From: Selaginella moellendorffii
Lineage: Eukaryota > Streptophyta > Lycopodiopsida > Selaginellales > Selaginellaceae
DNA: 64,000 nucleotides
NCBI RefSeq assembly: GCF_000143415.4
Contig: NW_003314306.1
Coordinates: 1,024,328 to 1,088,327, forward strand
Direction of reading: 5' to 3'
The notes under the pieces are model-generated. The model was given only the letters and a program-made list of their open reading frames with translations, was not told the origin of the DNA and did no database searches. Position 1 is the stretch's first letter. Each line of letters starts with the position of its first letter. This document shows positions 21,641-33,495 of this stretch, piece after piece. Made by a program: the position numbers and the translations under genes.

Positions 21641-23484
21641 GACATGTTTCTTCTTTTTCTTGGCTGCAGCAACTCGGGCTGGAGATATTTTACTAATAAT
21701 AACCTTTTACACATGTAGAAATTCACTTCACGAACACCAGTTCTCCTCCGGTGATCTACTAACACGAACGAGACGATTTCATTCTTCCTGCATCAAAAAG
21801 TTCCACCATTTTGATCAAGAGTATTTATACAACCTGATTTTTGTTTTCGTAATACACTTGATGTATCCAGGATTCGAGAGTATTTTCTCAAAAATACTAT
21901 GAGCTCCTACTTTCAGCCTCGGCAAGGCCCAATCTTTCTTGTCATCTGTGGAGAATGCAGTTGTCTTCGAGTGCATGACCAAAGATATGTGGTAAGCTTG
22001 ACGCAAAACTTTCCACTATCTTCGAGTTTGATTAGAAAACTCTTTTGAAATCATTGGAAGGGGCAATCGTGACTGTCGAACATCAGTATTACGGAGACGG
22101 TTCTCCCTTTCAAAACTTCACTTATGAGAATCTTGCTTTACTCCAACTATCAGGCATTAAGTGGATGATGATCTTACCGTGTGATTTCCGTTTTCTTATA
22201 CAGAACTTGATTATTCAACGATATAACAAGCAAGGCAAGAATCCATGGATTGTTGTGGGAGGTGCCTTGAGTGCGTGGTTTAGACTGAAATTCCCGCACT
22301 TGGTTGCTGCAAGCTGGCAAGCTCAGCCGTGGTGCAAAGAATCTTGGAATACAGTGCTTATGACGAGCAAGTATGTTTACTCACGCCAAAGCTCGCTCAT
22401 GTTTCTTTGTTTCTCTTGTAGATTGGAGTTTCTGCTGGTCCCGAATGCAAAAAAGAATTACAGGAGATTACAAAAGCTGGCCGAAGAAGGCCTGGTAGCA
22501 AATTCAGCAGCCGTTAAATCCATGTTCTCTGCGGAAAAGGTATTGTCTTTGGAGTTCCTTCGTGTTTACTTGCGAACACTACATTTGACAGCTTAAAGGT
22601 GATGACTTCTTATCGCTGATAGCAGACATTGGAGCTGGTTTTGTAAGTAAACATCGTGAGAATTTATACCAAGGTTGACTAGCATTTTGTTTATGCTAGG
22701 TGCAATATGGTAGATCTGATAACCTTTGTGCTCCACTTCTGGAAGCTGTTCAGAACAAAACAGACCTTCTGGTAACTTTTCTTTCATAAAGGTCAAATGT
22801 TTTGCTTTTTTTTAGAGGGCGTTTGCCAATCTTCTGAGCCTGCGTCGTTCTTCCGTTGAACTTTACGATGCAAATGAGCTGAAAAAGGCGAGCTGAAGCA
22901 AACGATATCGGTGCTATAAACTCTATGAGCTATGCGTACCAAGTTTGCACAGAATTGGCAGCCTTCCAACTTTCTCCGGCCAACGACAGCATTCGGCTAA
23001 ACCTTAGTAAGTTTGTTCATGTTTTACTCAGATGTTTTTCTTACAATTAACAGGTAATTCATCAACTCCTGTGCTGAATTGTTTGGCCACGAGACATTCC
23101 CAGATGTCAAAGCTTCAAACGAGAACTATGGAGGATGGGATATTGCTGGTAATTAATTCGTTCTTTCTTTTGCTGGCTTGATTCTGGTCTTAAACAAGCA
23201 TGCTCTAGAAATTATCTTTCTGAATGGTATTGTTTTGCTTCGAAGACTTTAAACAAAGATGAATTCACAGAGCCTTTCTTTATATTAACGTGTAAGAACT
23301 GCGCACATTGCCAAGACCTTTGGCCAGAATGTACCATAGAAACTGGTATAACTTCTGTAGTAATAATTTTTGTATACCCTGTTTTTAACATTGGATTGGA
23401 TTCTCAGGTCTAGATCAGTGCCAAGAGCTAACGAAGGCCCACGCATTTATATCTTTGTACATGAAGGAGTGGCTTTCCTCGTAG
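21640..23484 (+). pseudogene. S28 serine peptidase copy A, pseudogene
   Basis: Exon by exon it matches the intact copy at 24147-26182. Recognisable parts are VEHQYYGDGSPFQNFTYENL, NKQGKNPWIVVGG, AWFRLKFPHLVAASW, PLLEAVQNKTDLL and the tail SLYMKEWLSS. Frames break near 21900, 22150, 22340 and 22880. Beside 22262 a 12-base in-frame deletion removes Ser-Tyr-Ala-Gly of the GGSYAG nucleophile motif, so even a repaired frame would lack the catalytic serine. The N-terminal signal peptide is also degenerate. Confidence 0.8.
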
Positions 23485-23489
23485 TACCA

Positions 23490-24146
23490 AATGATGCTTT
23501 GGTTTCAATTAACATGATGATTAGATGAATTTTCCCGCCCCCTAGGTTTAGGGGAATGGCTCCTTCTTTCGGCTTACATCCGGTGCATAGGTTTGTCGAT
23601 TGTTTCAGATCAAACTTACCGAGCATTTGAGGCAGATTTCCGATCCAGAGGCGGCGCTTCGCACGAGCTAGTGATAAAATTATAATGCATGGATCCTATT
23701 AGTTTTGGTCTTGAGCTCGCAGGAAACAAACTAAAACTTGATAAGAGTTTTACTTTCTCTCTCTTCCAGCTTGCTCTTTTTTTTTCTTTTACAGATCGAT
23801 GGCAATTACTGGTGACTTTGGAACTTCAGGACGACACTAGACTCCGAATTATTCTCAGGTAAGGTCCCTACCATTCATCATTTTTTAACATTAGATCAAC
23901 ATTCTCTCACAGTGGCTAGTCAATCAAAAGAAACAAGGGTGTTGCTTGGACGGAGCTCCATTCGTCAAGTAATAGAAAAGATTCGCTGTAAAACATATGA
24001 GACAGCCGTTTGTGTTCTATTCCTAAAAGAAAACAACAAAATCTGCTGCCTCCTATGCTTCCATCATTGACATGAATAACAGTTTCGGAATTGTCAGCAT
24101 CCCGGCAGCTTGCTTCAAATATCAGCAAAGCGAGGTTCGTTTGATC
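23490..24146. other. Spacer with duplicated 5' flank of the S28 module
   Basis: No independent gene. A block near 23790-23870 (TTTACAGATCGATGG...GGTAAGGTC) and one near 23920-24020 recur at 27030-27125 and 27125-27205 ahead of copy C. They look like a 5' UTR exon with its flank. Confidence 0.5.
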
Positions 24147-26182
24147 ATGGCATTTTTCCCAATGCTGACATGCGTGTTCTTTCTCCTGGCTACTGCAGCA
24201 ACTACATGCTCTGCTTTGGGTTGGAGAACTTCAATCCACCAACAGCGTCTCTTTTCTGCTTCATCTTCAAACTTAAACAACACGAGCCAGTTGTTCCAGA
24301 AGCAAAGAGTTAACCATTTTGATCCAGAAGTACGACCTTGCATTTTTTATCTGGTGTTTATAGCGTTTGATTGATCCAGGATTCGAGAGTCTTCTCTCAA
24401 AGATACTTCGAGTTCCTGGATTACTTTCAGCCCCAACAAGGCCCAATATTTCTCGCCCTCTGTGGAGAATCCACATGCCGCGGCGGATATCAAAGAACAG
24501 CTGTAGGAGTAAGCGTCTCACATCATAACGTTTCATCCTTTTATCAAATTTGATGCAAGCAGGCTCTAGCTAAGTCACTAGGAGCTGCAGTCGTGACAAT
24601 TGAGCATCGGTATTACGGACAAAGCTATCCCTTCCAAAACTTCTCTTACAAGAACCTCAAGTATCTCACAACACAGCAAGCTTTATATGATTATGCTCTC
24701 TTTATCGAATATTATCAGGTAGATAAATATCTCGAACGTGTTTTCTCGTGACCTTAACGTTCTTTAGTACAGAACTTGATTAATCTACGATATAACAAGC
24801 AAGGCAAGAATCCATGGATTGTTGTGGGAGGTTCATACGCAGGTGCCCTGAGTGCTTGGTTTAGACTGAAATTTCCGCATTTGGTCGTTGCAAGCTGGGC
24901 AAGCTCAGGTGTGGTCGAAGCTGTGCTGGAATATAGTGCTTACGACGAACAAGTACGTAAATTTACTTTGAGATTTCCTGTATTTATCCTTCTTTGTATG
25001 TAGATAGGAATTTCTGTTGGTCCTGAATGCAAGAAGGCATTACAGGAGATCACAAAGCTGGCTGAAGAAGGTCTAGTAACAAACGCAACAGCAGTTAAAT
25101 CTGTGTTTTTTGCACAAAAGGTATTTCATCCTTTCTAAATCGTTTCTCTCAAAGGCTTAAGACTTGCGAACTTCGCACAGCTCAGAGATGATGATTTCCT
25201 GTCATTGGTAGCAGACATTGCCGCTGGTTTTGTGAGTAGAAAGCTTGAGACTAACATAGTTTTCATTTAACGAGCTTTATATTTTTTCCGTTTTATTTTT
25301 TGTTAGGTGCAATATGGTGCTATTGATATGCTCTGTCCTCCACTTTTGGAAGCCATTCAGAACAAAACCGATCTCCTGGTAATTTGCTCCTCTTTCATGA
25401 GTTCTATACAAGTCACGACTTCGTTGTTTTTCCAGATGGCATATGCACGTATTGGTGGAGTAGATAGCTCCTCCAGTGACTTTTACGATGCATATAAACT
25501 GAGAAGACAAGCTGAAGCAAACGATATCAGCGCTAAAGACACTATGAGCTGGAATTACCAAATTTGCACAGAATTAGCTTACTTCCAAGTTGCCCCTACC
25601 AACGACAGCATTCGATCATCACGTATAAATCTCCAGTAAGTTTGTTTTCCCTTTTCCCTCTCAGCTTGAGTGTGACTTCATGTTGCTACGTGTTAGATTA
25701 CATCGACATTTGTGCTGTATTGTTTGGTCCCAACACATTTCCAGATGTTAGTGCGGCAAACTGGAACTATGGAGGGCGGGACATTGCTAGTAAAATATTT
25801 TCTTCTTCATGCTGACTTGCTCTGTTCTAATCTTGAATAACAGGTTCTAGAATTATCTTTCTGAATGGCTCACAGGATCCGTGGCAGCATGCGTCGAAGA
25901 CGACATTTTCTCCAGGAGGTAAAATGATAGGGCAGCGCTTTTATGCTTAGCAGATTTACAATGATTTATTTTTCCCATAGAACCCTCCTTTGTATTAACT
26001 TGTGAAAGCTGTGCACACTGCGAGGACCTTTCTATGGATTGTAGTTCAGACATTGGTAATGCTTTGATACATGACCACCCTTGCGTTTAACATTGATTCT
26101 CTCAGGATCACCCAGGTGCCAGGAGCTAATGAAGGCCCACGCCTACATATCTTTGTACATGAAGGAGTGGTTTTCCTCGTAG
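24147..26182 (+). CDS. Serine carboxypeptidase, family S28 (PCP/TSSP-like), intact copy B
   Basis: The ATG at 24147 opens a hydrophobic signal peptide (MAFFPMLTCVFFLLATAATT), which fits a secreted or vacuolar enzyme. First exons by splice sites: 24147-24329, 24380-24508, 24563-24718 and 24773-24952, all phase 0. Family landmarks are in order: VNHFDPE, FSQRYFEF, GPIFLALCGE, EHRYYGQSYPF, YLTTQQALYDYA, the nucleophile motif GGSYAGALSAW, SWASSGVVEAV, the Asp motif NGSQDPW, and a His in CAHCEDL as in the thymus-specific serine protease branch. S28 enzymes cleave after proline or penultimate residues from peptides. The last exon ends SLYMKEWFSS. It is the only one of three copies here with an apparently complete frame and triad. 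A reverse-strand PARP relic follows. Confidence 0.8.
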
Positions 26183-26319
26183 TTAATGGCGTCTCTTCGC
26201 AATGGCAAACACGATTCATGGCAAACTTTCGTAATGTCTGCTTTGAGCTTTCGAAGTTCTTCTTGTGGTACGTAAGATTTTAGCATGAAAGAAAAGAGAA
26301 ACAGAAAAGAAAAAGGCTT

Positions 26320-26740
26320 TGGTTTTAGTCGTCGTCGTCATAATGAATTTCGACAGGCAGATCCACCGGCAGCAAGACGCTCTTGCTTCGCTGCTTTGTG
26401 GAGTTCCCCTCGCTCTCGCCTTGTCCTCGGATCTCCAAGAAGAACGCCATTGTAGCGTGACGGCTCCCCTGGCGTCTCCACACAACTTGACGACGCCCAA
26501 GTTTCCGGATGGAGTCCTGGTGAAAGTATGTATTTGATCTCCAACGAGTGTCCAGTTTTAAGTTAGAAGAGGAAATGTATGATTCGCAAGGAGTTATTTT
26601 ACCGGTTTGAGAAACTCGTTGAGTCGAACGTTCTCAGATGCTTGTCCGTGACCAACTTCTTGAGGAAACACTCCTTGTTCATGAGCTGGAGACGTTCCTC
26701 CTGTTCTTCCTGCTCGGATCCTAAAGAACATCCACACTCT
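26320..26740 (-). pseudogene. Relic of a WWE-PARP-like gene
   Basis: On the minus strand, pieces of the two last exons of the gene at 29267-30306 can be matched. The block around 26400-26520 corresponds to the LFLELRG/ESIKKNG region with large deletions. The block around 26600-26740 corresponds to MNKESFLKKV and the charged helix before it. Frames are broken and the WWE exons are missing. Confidence 0.65.
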
Positions 26741-26779
26741 GCAAGTTACCTTGCTCCATGATCTATTTTGTAGTCATGT

Positions 26780-27205
26780 CCACAGAGTAGAGATCTATCA
26801 AATGAATGGAATAACGAATTTATGCTAAGGACTTTAGGCTTTGGAATTCGCGTGTTATAATCGTAGCGCGCCCATCCAAGGCGCCGACTCGGAACTTTCA
26901 GTGGAGCGTTCAAGGCTTGGTAAGTTAACTTCTAGTCGTCGTTCTTAATTTTTAACAAACTAAACCTCGTGAAGTAGCTCGGTTTCTCAACAACAGCCAA
27001 GAGAGTCACCTCTCCATTGGTCTCTTTTTCTCTTTTACAGCTCGATGGTGAATTCTGGTGAACTTTCGAGCTGGGAAGTCAAAAGAACGACGCTAGAGTC
27101 CGAAATTTCTCAAGTAAGGTCGTTAGCCAATCAAAAGAAACAGGAGTATAGCTTCGACGAAGCTCCTTTCATCAAGTAATGTGAAAAATTCTCTATGAAA
27201 CATTG
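26780..27205. other. Spacer between PARP relic and S28 copy C
   Basis: Contains only the duplicated 5' flank blocks of the S28 module (from about 27030). No gene seen. Confidence 0.5.
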
Positions 27206-29107
27206 TTCTTCCTCCTGGCTACTGCAGCAGCTACTTGCTATGCTTTGGGTTGGAGAAGTTCAATCCACCGGCAACATTTCTCTTCCGCTGCATGTACAAA
27301 CGCAAACCATATTAGTTATTTTTTCCAGAGTCAACCATTTTGATCCAGAAGTACGTCCTGCATGTCTTATCTAGTGTTATTGATCTAGGATCCGAGAGTG
27401 TTCTCTCAAAGATACTTCGAGCTCCTGGATTACTTTCAGCCCGATATTTCTCGCCCTCTAGCCATTTTCAAGCTTTTGTCGCATCTCTCCTTATACCATT
27501 TAGCATCCTTTTTAATCGATTGTTATGCAAACAGCGGCAATCGTTTGAGCATCGTGGGGAGAGCTATCCCTTTCAAAACTTCACTTGCGAGAACCTCAAG
27601 TATCTCACAACACAGCAGGCTTTGTTTGATTATGCTCTCTTTATCAAGTAGATAAATATCTAGAGCGTGTTTTCCCGTGATTTTAGCACAGAACTTGACG
27701 ATAAAGCAAGCAAGGCAAGAATCCAGGGAGCTTCATACGCAGGTGCCTTGACTGCGTAGTTTGGACTTAAATTTCCGGACTTGGTCGTTGCAAGCTGGGC
27801 AAGCTCAGGTGTTATCAAAGCTGTACTGGAATATAGTGCTTACGATGAACAAGTATGTAAAATCACACTGAAGTTTTATCTTGTTGCCCGCTAGGCACTC
27901 TGCTAGTGTATGATGTTCACCACCCAACCGTATAAGCATTAGAGCCTCTCCCAAGACTTTAGATGCTGTGGATCTCTAAAGATATTTATGATTATTTTTT
28001 CAAGTAGGTGGGAATTTCTGTTGGTCCTGAATGCAAGAAAAAGCATTACAGGAGATCACACGGATGGCCGAAGAAGGTAGCAACAAATGTAATAACAGTT
28101 AAATCTCTGTTTCTTAAAATAAAAAAGGTATCGATTGCTTCTGTTCTCTCGTTTTACAGCTCAATGACGTTGACTTCCTTTCTCTTGTAGCAGACGTTGC
28201 AGCTCCTTATGTGAGAAAAGAGCTTCATTCGATCCTAGATTGTACTTAACATCTTGTCCCATATTCATTTTATTAGGTGCAATATGGTGGCATTAAGTTG
28301 CTTTGCCCAGATATTCATAACAAAAGCGATCTCCTGGTAATTTTGCTCTTCTCTCATGAGTTGTATACAATGACGACTTTATTTTTCCAGGTGGCATATC
28401 CAGGCAGATGGGGAATAGATTCCTACGATGTATATAAACTGAATAAACAGGCTGAAGTAAACGATATCACTATGGGCTGGTCCTATTAAACTTGCACAGA
28501 ATTGGGATACTTCCAAATGAATGCTGGCACACACACGCACCCCTTTCTTTTCCGAGGAACCATGGCCTCCATAAGCTTTCAGGAATCGATTAAAACTTTG
28601 GTGTAAAGTATTTAGCTCCAAGGTTGTAGACGACCAGGCTTGAAAGAAGGGGAAAACAATTCGATCATCACGTATAAATTTCCAGTAAGTTTGCATTTCC
28701 TTTTCCCTCATATCTTGAGTATGCCCAGGAAGCATTATGAAGGTCCTTGCAGCGTGCACGCTTTCACAAGTTACTACGAAGAAGATTCCGTGGGAAAAAA
28801 ATAAAACATTGTACTGATCTCTCGTTTTAGCCTGTGGAGAAAATGTCATCTTTGAAGCATGCTGCCACGGATATCATAAAGATAACTATTACTCAAGAAG
28901 AACAAACTTACCAGCAATGTCCCGTCCTCCGTAGTTCCTGTTTACAGCACTAACATCTGGAAATGTCCTGGGACCAAACAAATTATTGATGACCAGCAAC
29001 AAAAAGACACCACCCTTTTGATCGTCTCAGGAGCGCCAAAGTGTAAAGAGCTAATGAAGGCCCACGCGTACATAGATTTGTACATGAAAGAGCGGCTGTC
29101 CTCGTAG
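27205..29107 (+). pseudogene. S28 serine peptidase copy C, pseudogene
   Basis: Aligned with copy B in the same exon order: a signal-peptide remnant near 27210, ENLKYLTTQQALFDYALF near 27590, ASYAGALT near 27732, SWASSGVIKAVLEYSAYDEQ near 27800, NKSDLL near 28325 and LYMKERLSS at the end. An in-frame TAG at 27757-27759 follows the nucleophile motif. The stretch before GASYAG is shortened, and the exon carrying the catalytic Asp is scrambled around 28500-28950. Not functional. Confidence 0.8.
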
Positions 29108-29266
29108 TTAATGGCGTCTTTTGGTTCTCTTTGGCAACATTCATCCTAGGGTTTCATTTGAGCTTTCTTGTTGTTTCTAATTTTTTTTTCTTTTAGACAC
29201 GAACAGAAGGATGACAGAAACGTCAAATGTGAAAGAGAAGATACAGAAAAGAGAAAAGCTTCGATT

Positions 29267-30306
29267 TTAGTTGTCGTCGTCGTCGTAGTAGTCGTCGTCA
29301 TCGTCGTCATAGTGATTTTCTACAGGCAGATCGATCTCCGCCACCGGCAGCAGGACGCTCGACTTTGTGTTTGGAATGCTGCGCTGCTTTGCGGTGTTCC
29401 ACTCGGTCTCTCCATGTCCTCGGAGCTCCAGGAAGAGCGCCATTGTAGCTTGACGGGCTCTCGTCTTGCAGTACTGCAGGCTCACGTACGGATCTTTCCC
29501 GACCCAAAACTTCCTGGTGTCTCCACACAGCTTGGCATCCAATCCATTCTTCTTGATGGATTCCAAGTTTTCGGATGGAGTCCCGTGAAAGACGTACTCG
29601 AGAGACTTGAGCTCCGAAGAGTCTCCTTGCTTGACAGCGCAGAACATCTCCACTGCGACCACATGTAAGTTCTAAGTTCGAAGAATGTATGATCATTGAC
29701 AACTTAACTGATGAGCTCTTTGTTTGTCTTGGCGGTTTCCTTGAGAGCTTGGACGAACTGGCGGTACATATCGGGCTTATCGGCCAGAAACGTGTTGAGT
29801 CGAACGTTTCTTATCTCTGGATGCTTTTCCGTGACCACCTTCTTGAGGAAACTCTCCTTGTTCATGAGCTGGAGGAGCTCCTCGACTGCGTGCTCGATTG
29901 CTTGATCCTCGGGATCCTGGAGAAAAAGCAGGAAACTGGAGCTTGCGAAAGAACAAAAGAGTTCCAACTTTTACTTTTCCGATGATCTTGATCTCCCGTC
30001 GATAGCCACTCCGCAAGTTAACTTGCTCCATGCGCTCCAGATCGATCTGGTAGTCAAGTCCATTGGGATACTTCGCAGAGGTGATCCTTCCCAGAGAAAC
30101 ATTCGATGCTCGTCCCTTGGAGATCTATCAAATCAAACAACAAAACTGGAAAGCTATTGCTAGAACGCAATGACATAGCAGACCTTGTTCTTGTGACCGT
30201 CACGAATGGCATGCTCGGTGCTTGCGCTGTATCGCACCCAGCAATCGTCCTCCCTCCAGTAAACTCCAGCCTCAGTGGGATCGGCGCACTCCTTGGTGAT
30301 ACACAT
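29267..30306 (-). CDS. WWE-PARP-like protein with acidic tail
   Basis: Four exons join in frame: 30306-30184, 30124-29975, 29916-29709 and 29652-29267, for 288 residues. Residues about 15-90 form a WWE domain (YWREDDCWVRYSAS, then YQIDLERMEQVNLRSGYRR), which in known proteins binds iso-ADP-ribose. A charged helical part follows (about 92-160, with MNKESFLKK). Then comes a PARP-like fold: YVFHGTPSENLESIKKNGLD with the H of the H-Y-E triad, FWVGKDPYVSLQYC with a candidate Tyr, and SVLLPVAEIDLPV at the third position. The protein ends in a poly-Asp run. WWE plus PARP recalls the plant RCD1/SRO family, but this protein is half the size and has no RST domain. Catalytic ability is uncertain. It is divergent from the ABCE gene with 212 bases between starts. 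Confidence 0.75.
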
Positions 30307-30518
30307 TCTTGGATAGAAACGATCACAAGCGCAGCCACATTATATTGCGAGAGAATGACTATAATTAATGCTACTTGTCTCCACGCTCCAGGGATTTTGG
30401 ATAGATTTTACCCGCATTTTTAGATCAAAGAGTTTAGCTTGAAAAAAGTAAAGGAGATTTCCTTTATGAGTATACAAAATAGGGTTTATCAAGTCGCCGA
30501 GAAGGCGGGAGGAGAGCG
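30307..30518. promoter_or_regulatory. Divergent promoter between WWE-PARP and ABCE genes
   Basis: Only 212 bases separate the two starts on opposite strands. The middle is AT-rich (near 30420-30490). No clear motif could be assigned. Confidence 0.45.
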
Positions 30519-32894
30519 ATGAGGATCGCCGTGGTCAACTCTGATCGTTGCAAGCCCAAGAAGTACCATCAGGAGTGCAAGAAGAGCTGCCCAGTGGTGA
30601 AAACAGGCAAATTTTGTTCTCATCTCTTGAAAGGTATGCGATCTGAGATTCGAATTTCCAGGGAAGCTTTGCATCGAGGTCTCTCCGGCATCCAAGATCT
30701 CGTCCATTTCGGAGGAGCTCTGCATTGGATGTGGGATTTGCGTGAAGGTCGGCCACTTCGATTCCCCCTTCCCGTCTTGTTTCGATCAGTGGTTTGTGTG
30801 GCAGAAATGTCCATTTGGAGCGATAGATATCATCAAGCTTCCTAAGGAGTTGGACAAAGAAACCACGCATCGGTATGGAGCGAACACTTTCAAGCTACAC
30901 AGGTTTGCTTGGTTTTCTAGATGCGTAGTACTAGTGTTCTCGTAAACAGGCTGCCTGTTCCAAAGCCGGGCCAGGTCTTGGGTCTCGTTGGGACGAATGG
31001 AATTGGAAAGACGACCGCCTTGAAAGTTCTTCACGGGTTCCTCAAGCCCAACTTGGGGAACTTTGCGGTACTGGCTTTTGCGGTATTTGTTTTGTTCCTA
31101 TGACAGTGTTACGTTGTAGGATCCACCGGACTGGCAAGAGATCTTGACATACTTCAGAGGATCGGAGCTCCAGAACTACTTCATGCGATATCTGGAAGAT
31201 AATTTGAAGGTATGGGAACAGGACTTGGGTTCTTCAAGTCATTTCTTAACGAAGCCTGCTGCCTCAGGTGGCCACGAAAACGCAGAACGTTTCCGACGTT
31301 CCGAAGGTAATTAAAGGCACCGTCGGTGAAGCTCTCTCGCGGAAGGATGAACGAGGCGTGATGGAGGATGTTTGCCATGATCTTGATTTGATCGATGTTT
31401 TGGACCGAAATCTGGATGATTTGTCTGGTGGAGAGCTCCAACGCTTTGCTATAGCCGAGGTGGCCGTGCAAAAAGCAGACGTCTACATGTTTGATGAGCC
31501 ATCCAGCTTTCTGGATGTTCGGCAGAGGCTCAAGGCTGCTCAAGTCATTCGGTCCCTTCTCACACCAAACAGGTACATGTTTTTTTCCTTCTTGGTTTCC
31601 CTCGTTCCCCTCGACTTACTCTGAGGTTGCAATGCAGCTATGTGATTGTCGTGGAGCATGATCTGAGTGTTCTCGACTATCTATCCGACTATGTTTGCTG
31701 CCTCTATGGAAATCCCGGTGCGTATGGTGTTGTGACGCTCCCTTTCTCTGTGAGGGAAGGCATAAACATATTCCTCGCTGGATACATTCATACGGAAAAC
31801 GTGCGGTTCCGTGAAGTGTCCCTCACATTCAAGGTAAGAATTGTTTTCACTAACTTGCAATTAAAACAGGGATTATGTCAATGCAAGGTTGCCGAGAGCG
31901 CTCAAGAGAGCCCCGAGGAAGTCCGGACGTACACTCGGTATAAGTATCCTGCCATGTCGAGGACTCAAGGAAGCTTCAAGCTTCAAGTCAAGGAGGGGAA
32001 CTTTACAGACTCGCAGATCATTGTGATGCTCGGCGAGAATGGCACTGGAAAGACCACTTTCATAAGAATGCTGGTAAGTTTCCAGAACTATTTTCTCGTG
32101 ACATGCAAAGCTTTTCTATAATCTCAGGCTGGGCTGCTAAAATCCGACGACGACGCTCGTGACTCGGAAGAAATTCCCGAGTTCAACGTCTCATACAAGC
32201 CACAACACATCAACTCCAAGTCCCAGTCCACGGTCCGGCATTTGCTGCACACCAAGATCCGAGACTCGTGCTTTCATCCTCAATTCAACACGGACGTGAT
32301 GAAGCCTCTCCAGATTGAGGCACTCATGGACCGGGAAGTTGCCAACTTATCGGGTGGCGAGCGCCAGCGCGTTGCTATTTGCCTTTGCCTTGGAAAGGTA
32401 GTAGCGCTTTTCCTTGAACTTATCCTCGCAGCATATCAAACCATTTGCCTTGGCAGCCCGCGGACATCTATCTGATCGACGAGCCCAGCGCTCACTTGGA
32501 CTCCGAGCAGCGACTCGTGGCGTGCAAGGTGATCAAGCGCTTCATCCTCCACGCCAAGAAGACGGCCTTCGTGGTGGAGCACGACTTGATCATGGCAACG
32601 TACTTGGCGGACAGGGTCATCGTCTACGAAGAAAAACCGTCGGTGGAGTGCGTTGCCAACTCGCCCCAGAGTCTCCTCACGGGGATGAACCTGTTCCTCT
32701 CGGTGAGTAGCGTTTTCTCTCTCCTTCTCCAGGCGTTCATGGCTGATTTGATTCCACTCTTTCGCTTTGCGCAGCACCTGGACATCACCTTCCGGCGTGA
32801 TCCCACGAACTTTAGGCCGCGGATCAACAAGCTCGACTCCACCAAAGATCGCGAGCAAAAGGCTGCCGGATCTTACTATTACTTGGACGACTGA
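30519..32894 (+). CDS. ABCE1: ABCE1 / RNase L inhibitor, ribosome-recycling ATPase
   Basis: Two Fe-S clusters and two ABC ATPase heads are in the family order. The second ferredoxin-like motif is CIGCGICVK then KCPF. Head 1 has GTNGIGKTT (Walker A), [12 protein letters not shown] and [10 protein letters not shown]. The hinge region follows. Head 2 has [21 protein letters not shown] and [10 protein letters not shown]. The end is AGSYYYLDD as in the family. ABCE1 splits ribosomes after termination and is normally essential. Two things are odd. At residue 16 Tyr (TAC at 30564-30566) replaces the second Cys of the first cluster motif, giving CKPKKY. Intron 1 gives the usual protein only with a GC donor at 30607; a GT donor at 30634 would add nine residues. 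The usual N-terminal MADRLT is absent. Either a diverged paralogue or a real variant. Confidence 0.85.
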
Positions 32895-33495
32895 GCAGTC
32901 CGGTTTGCTTCTGTAAAGGTTTGAAACGAAAATGTTTCTATTATATGGTTACTTACACGCCATTTGCTTTCGCTGGAACAGTACTCTCGATCTGGAGGTT
33001 CGTTTTGTGGAGCTCGAGTTGTACGCACGCTGGAACACTACTTCTCTCTCTGTTGGTTCGTTGTTTAGAGGTCCGAGTGACTGATCTCGCAAGAACAACA
33101 AAAAGAAGAAAGAAGAGCGAAAACAAAACTGTAAATCGACAGGCGACTTTAAAACATCCCAAGAGCTTACCAGAAGACGCCGTCCCATCGCAACTACCAT
33201 AAACTTCTTCTCCATTTGGTCGAAAGAAGCTAGCAATGTACTCTCGAAAACGGAAAAACAGAAGGTAGAAACAAAAATGGTGGCGAAGATCAAAGAGCTG
33301 TCCAAGGATGTCAAAACACAATCAAAGAGAGACATGCTTCAAAGCTCACCGGGGTGGTCGTCGAGTCTATAGTAGCCATAAGCAGCGATCAATCGATAGA
33401 AGAGCTTGTGAACGACCAATTGAGGGAACGAGAGAGCGAGGACGGAGAAGACACCGCCAAAACGAAAGACCCGACGAACGAAAGGAAGAAAGGAT
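32895..33495. other. Spacer between ABCE and Ser-rich paralogue 2
   Basis: No gene recognised. The part next to the Ser-rich gene (about 33380-33500) loosely resembles the 3' flank of paralogue 1 at 17270-17350, for example the CTAGAGGATG word at both stop codons. Confidence 0.4.
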
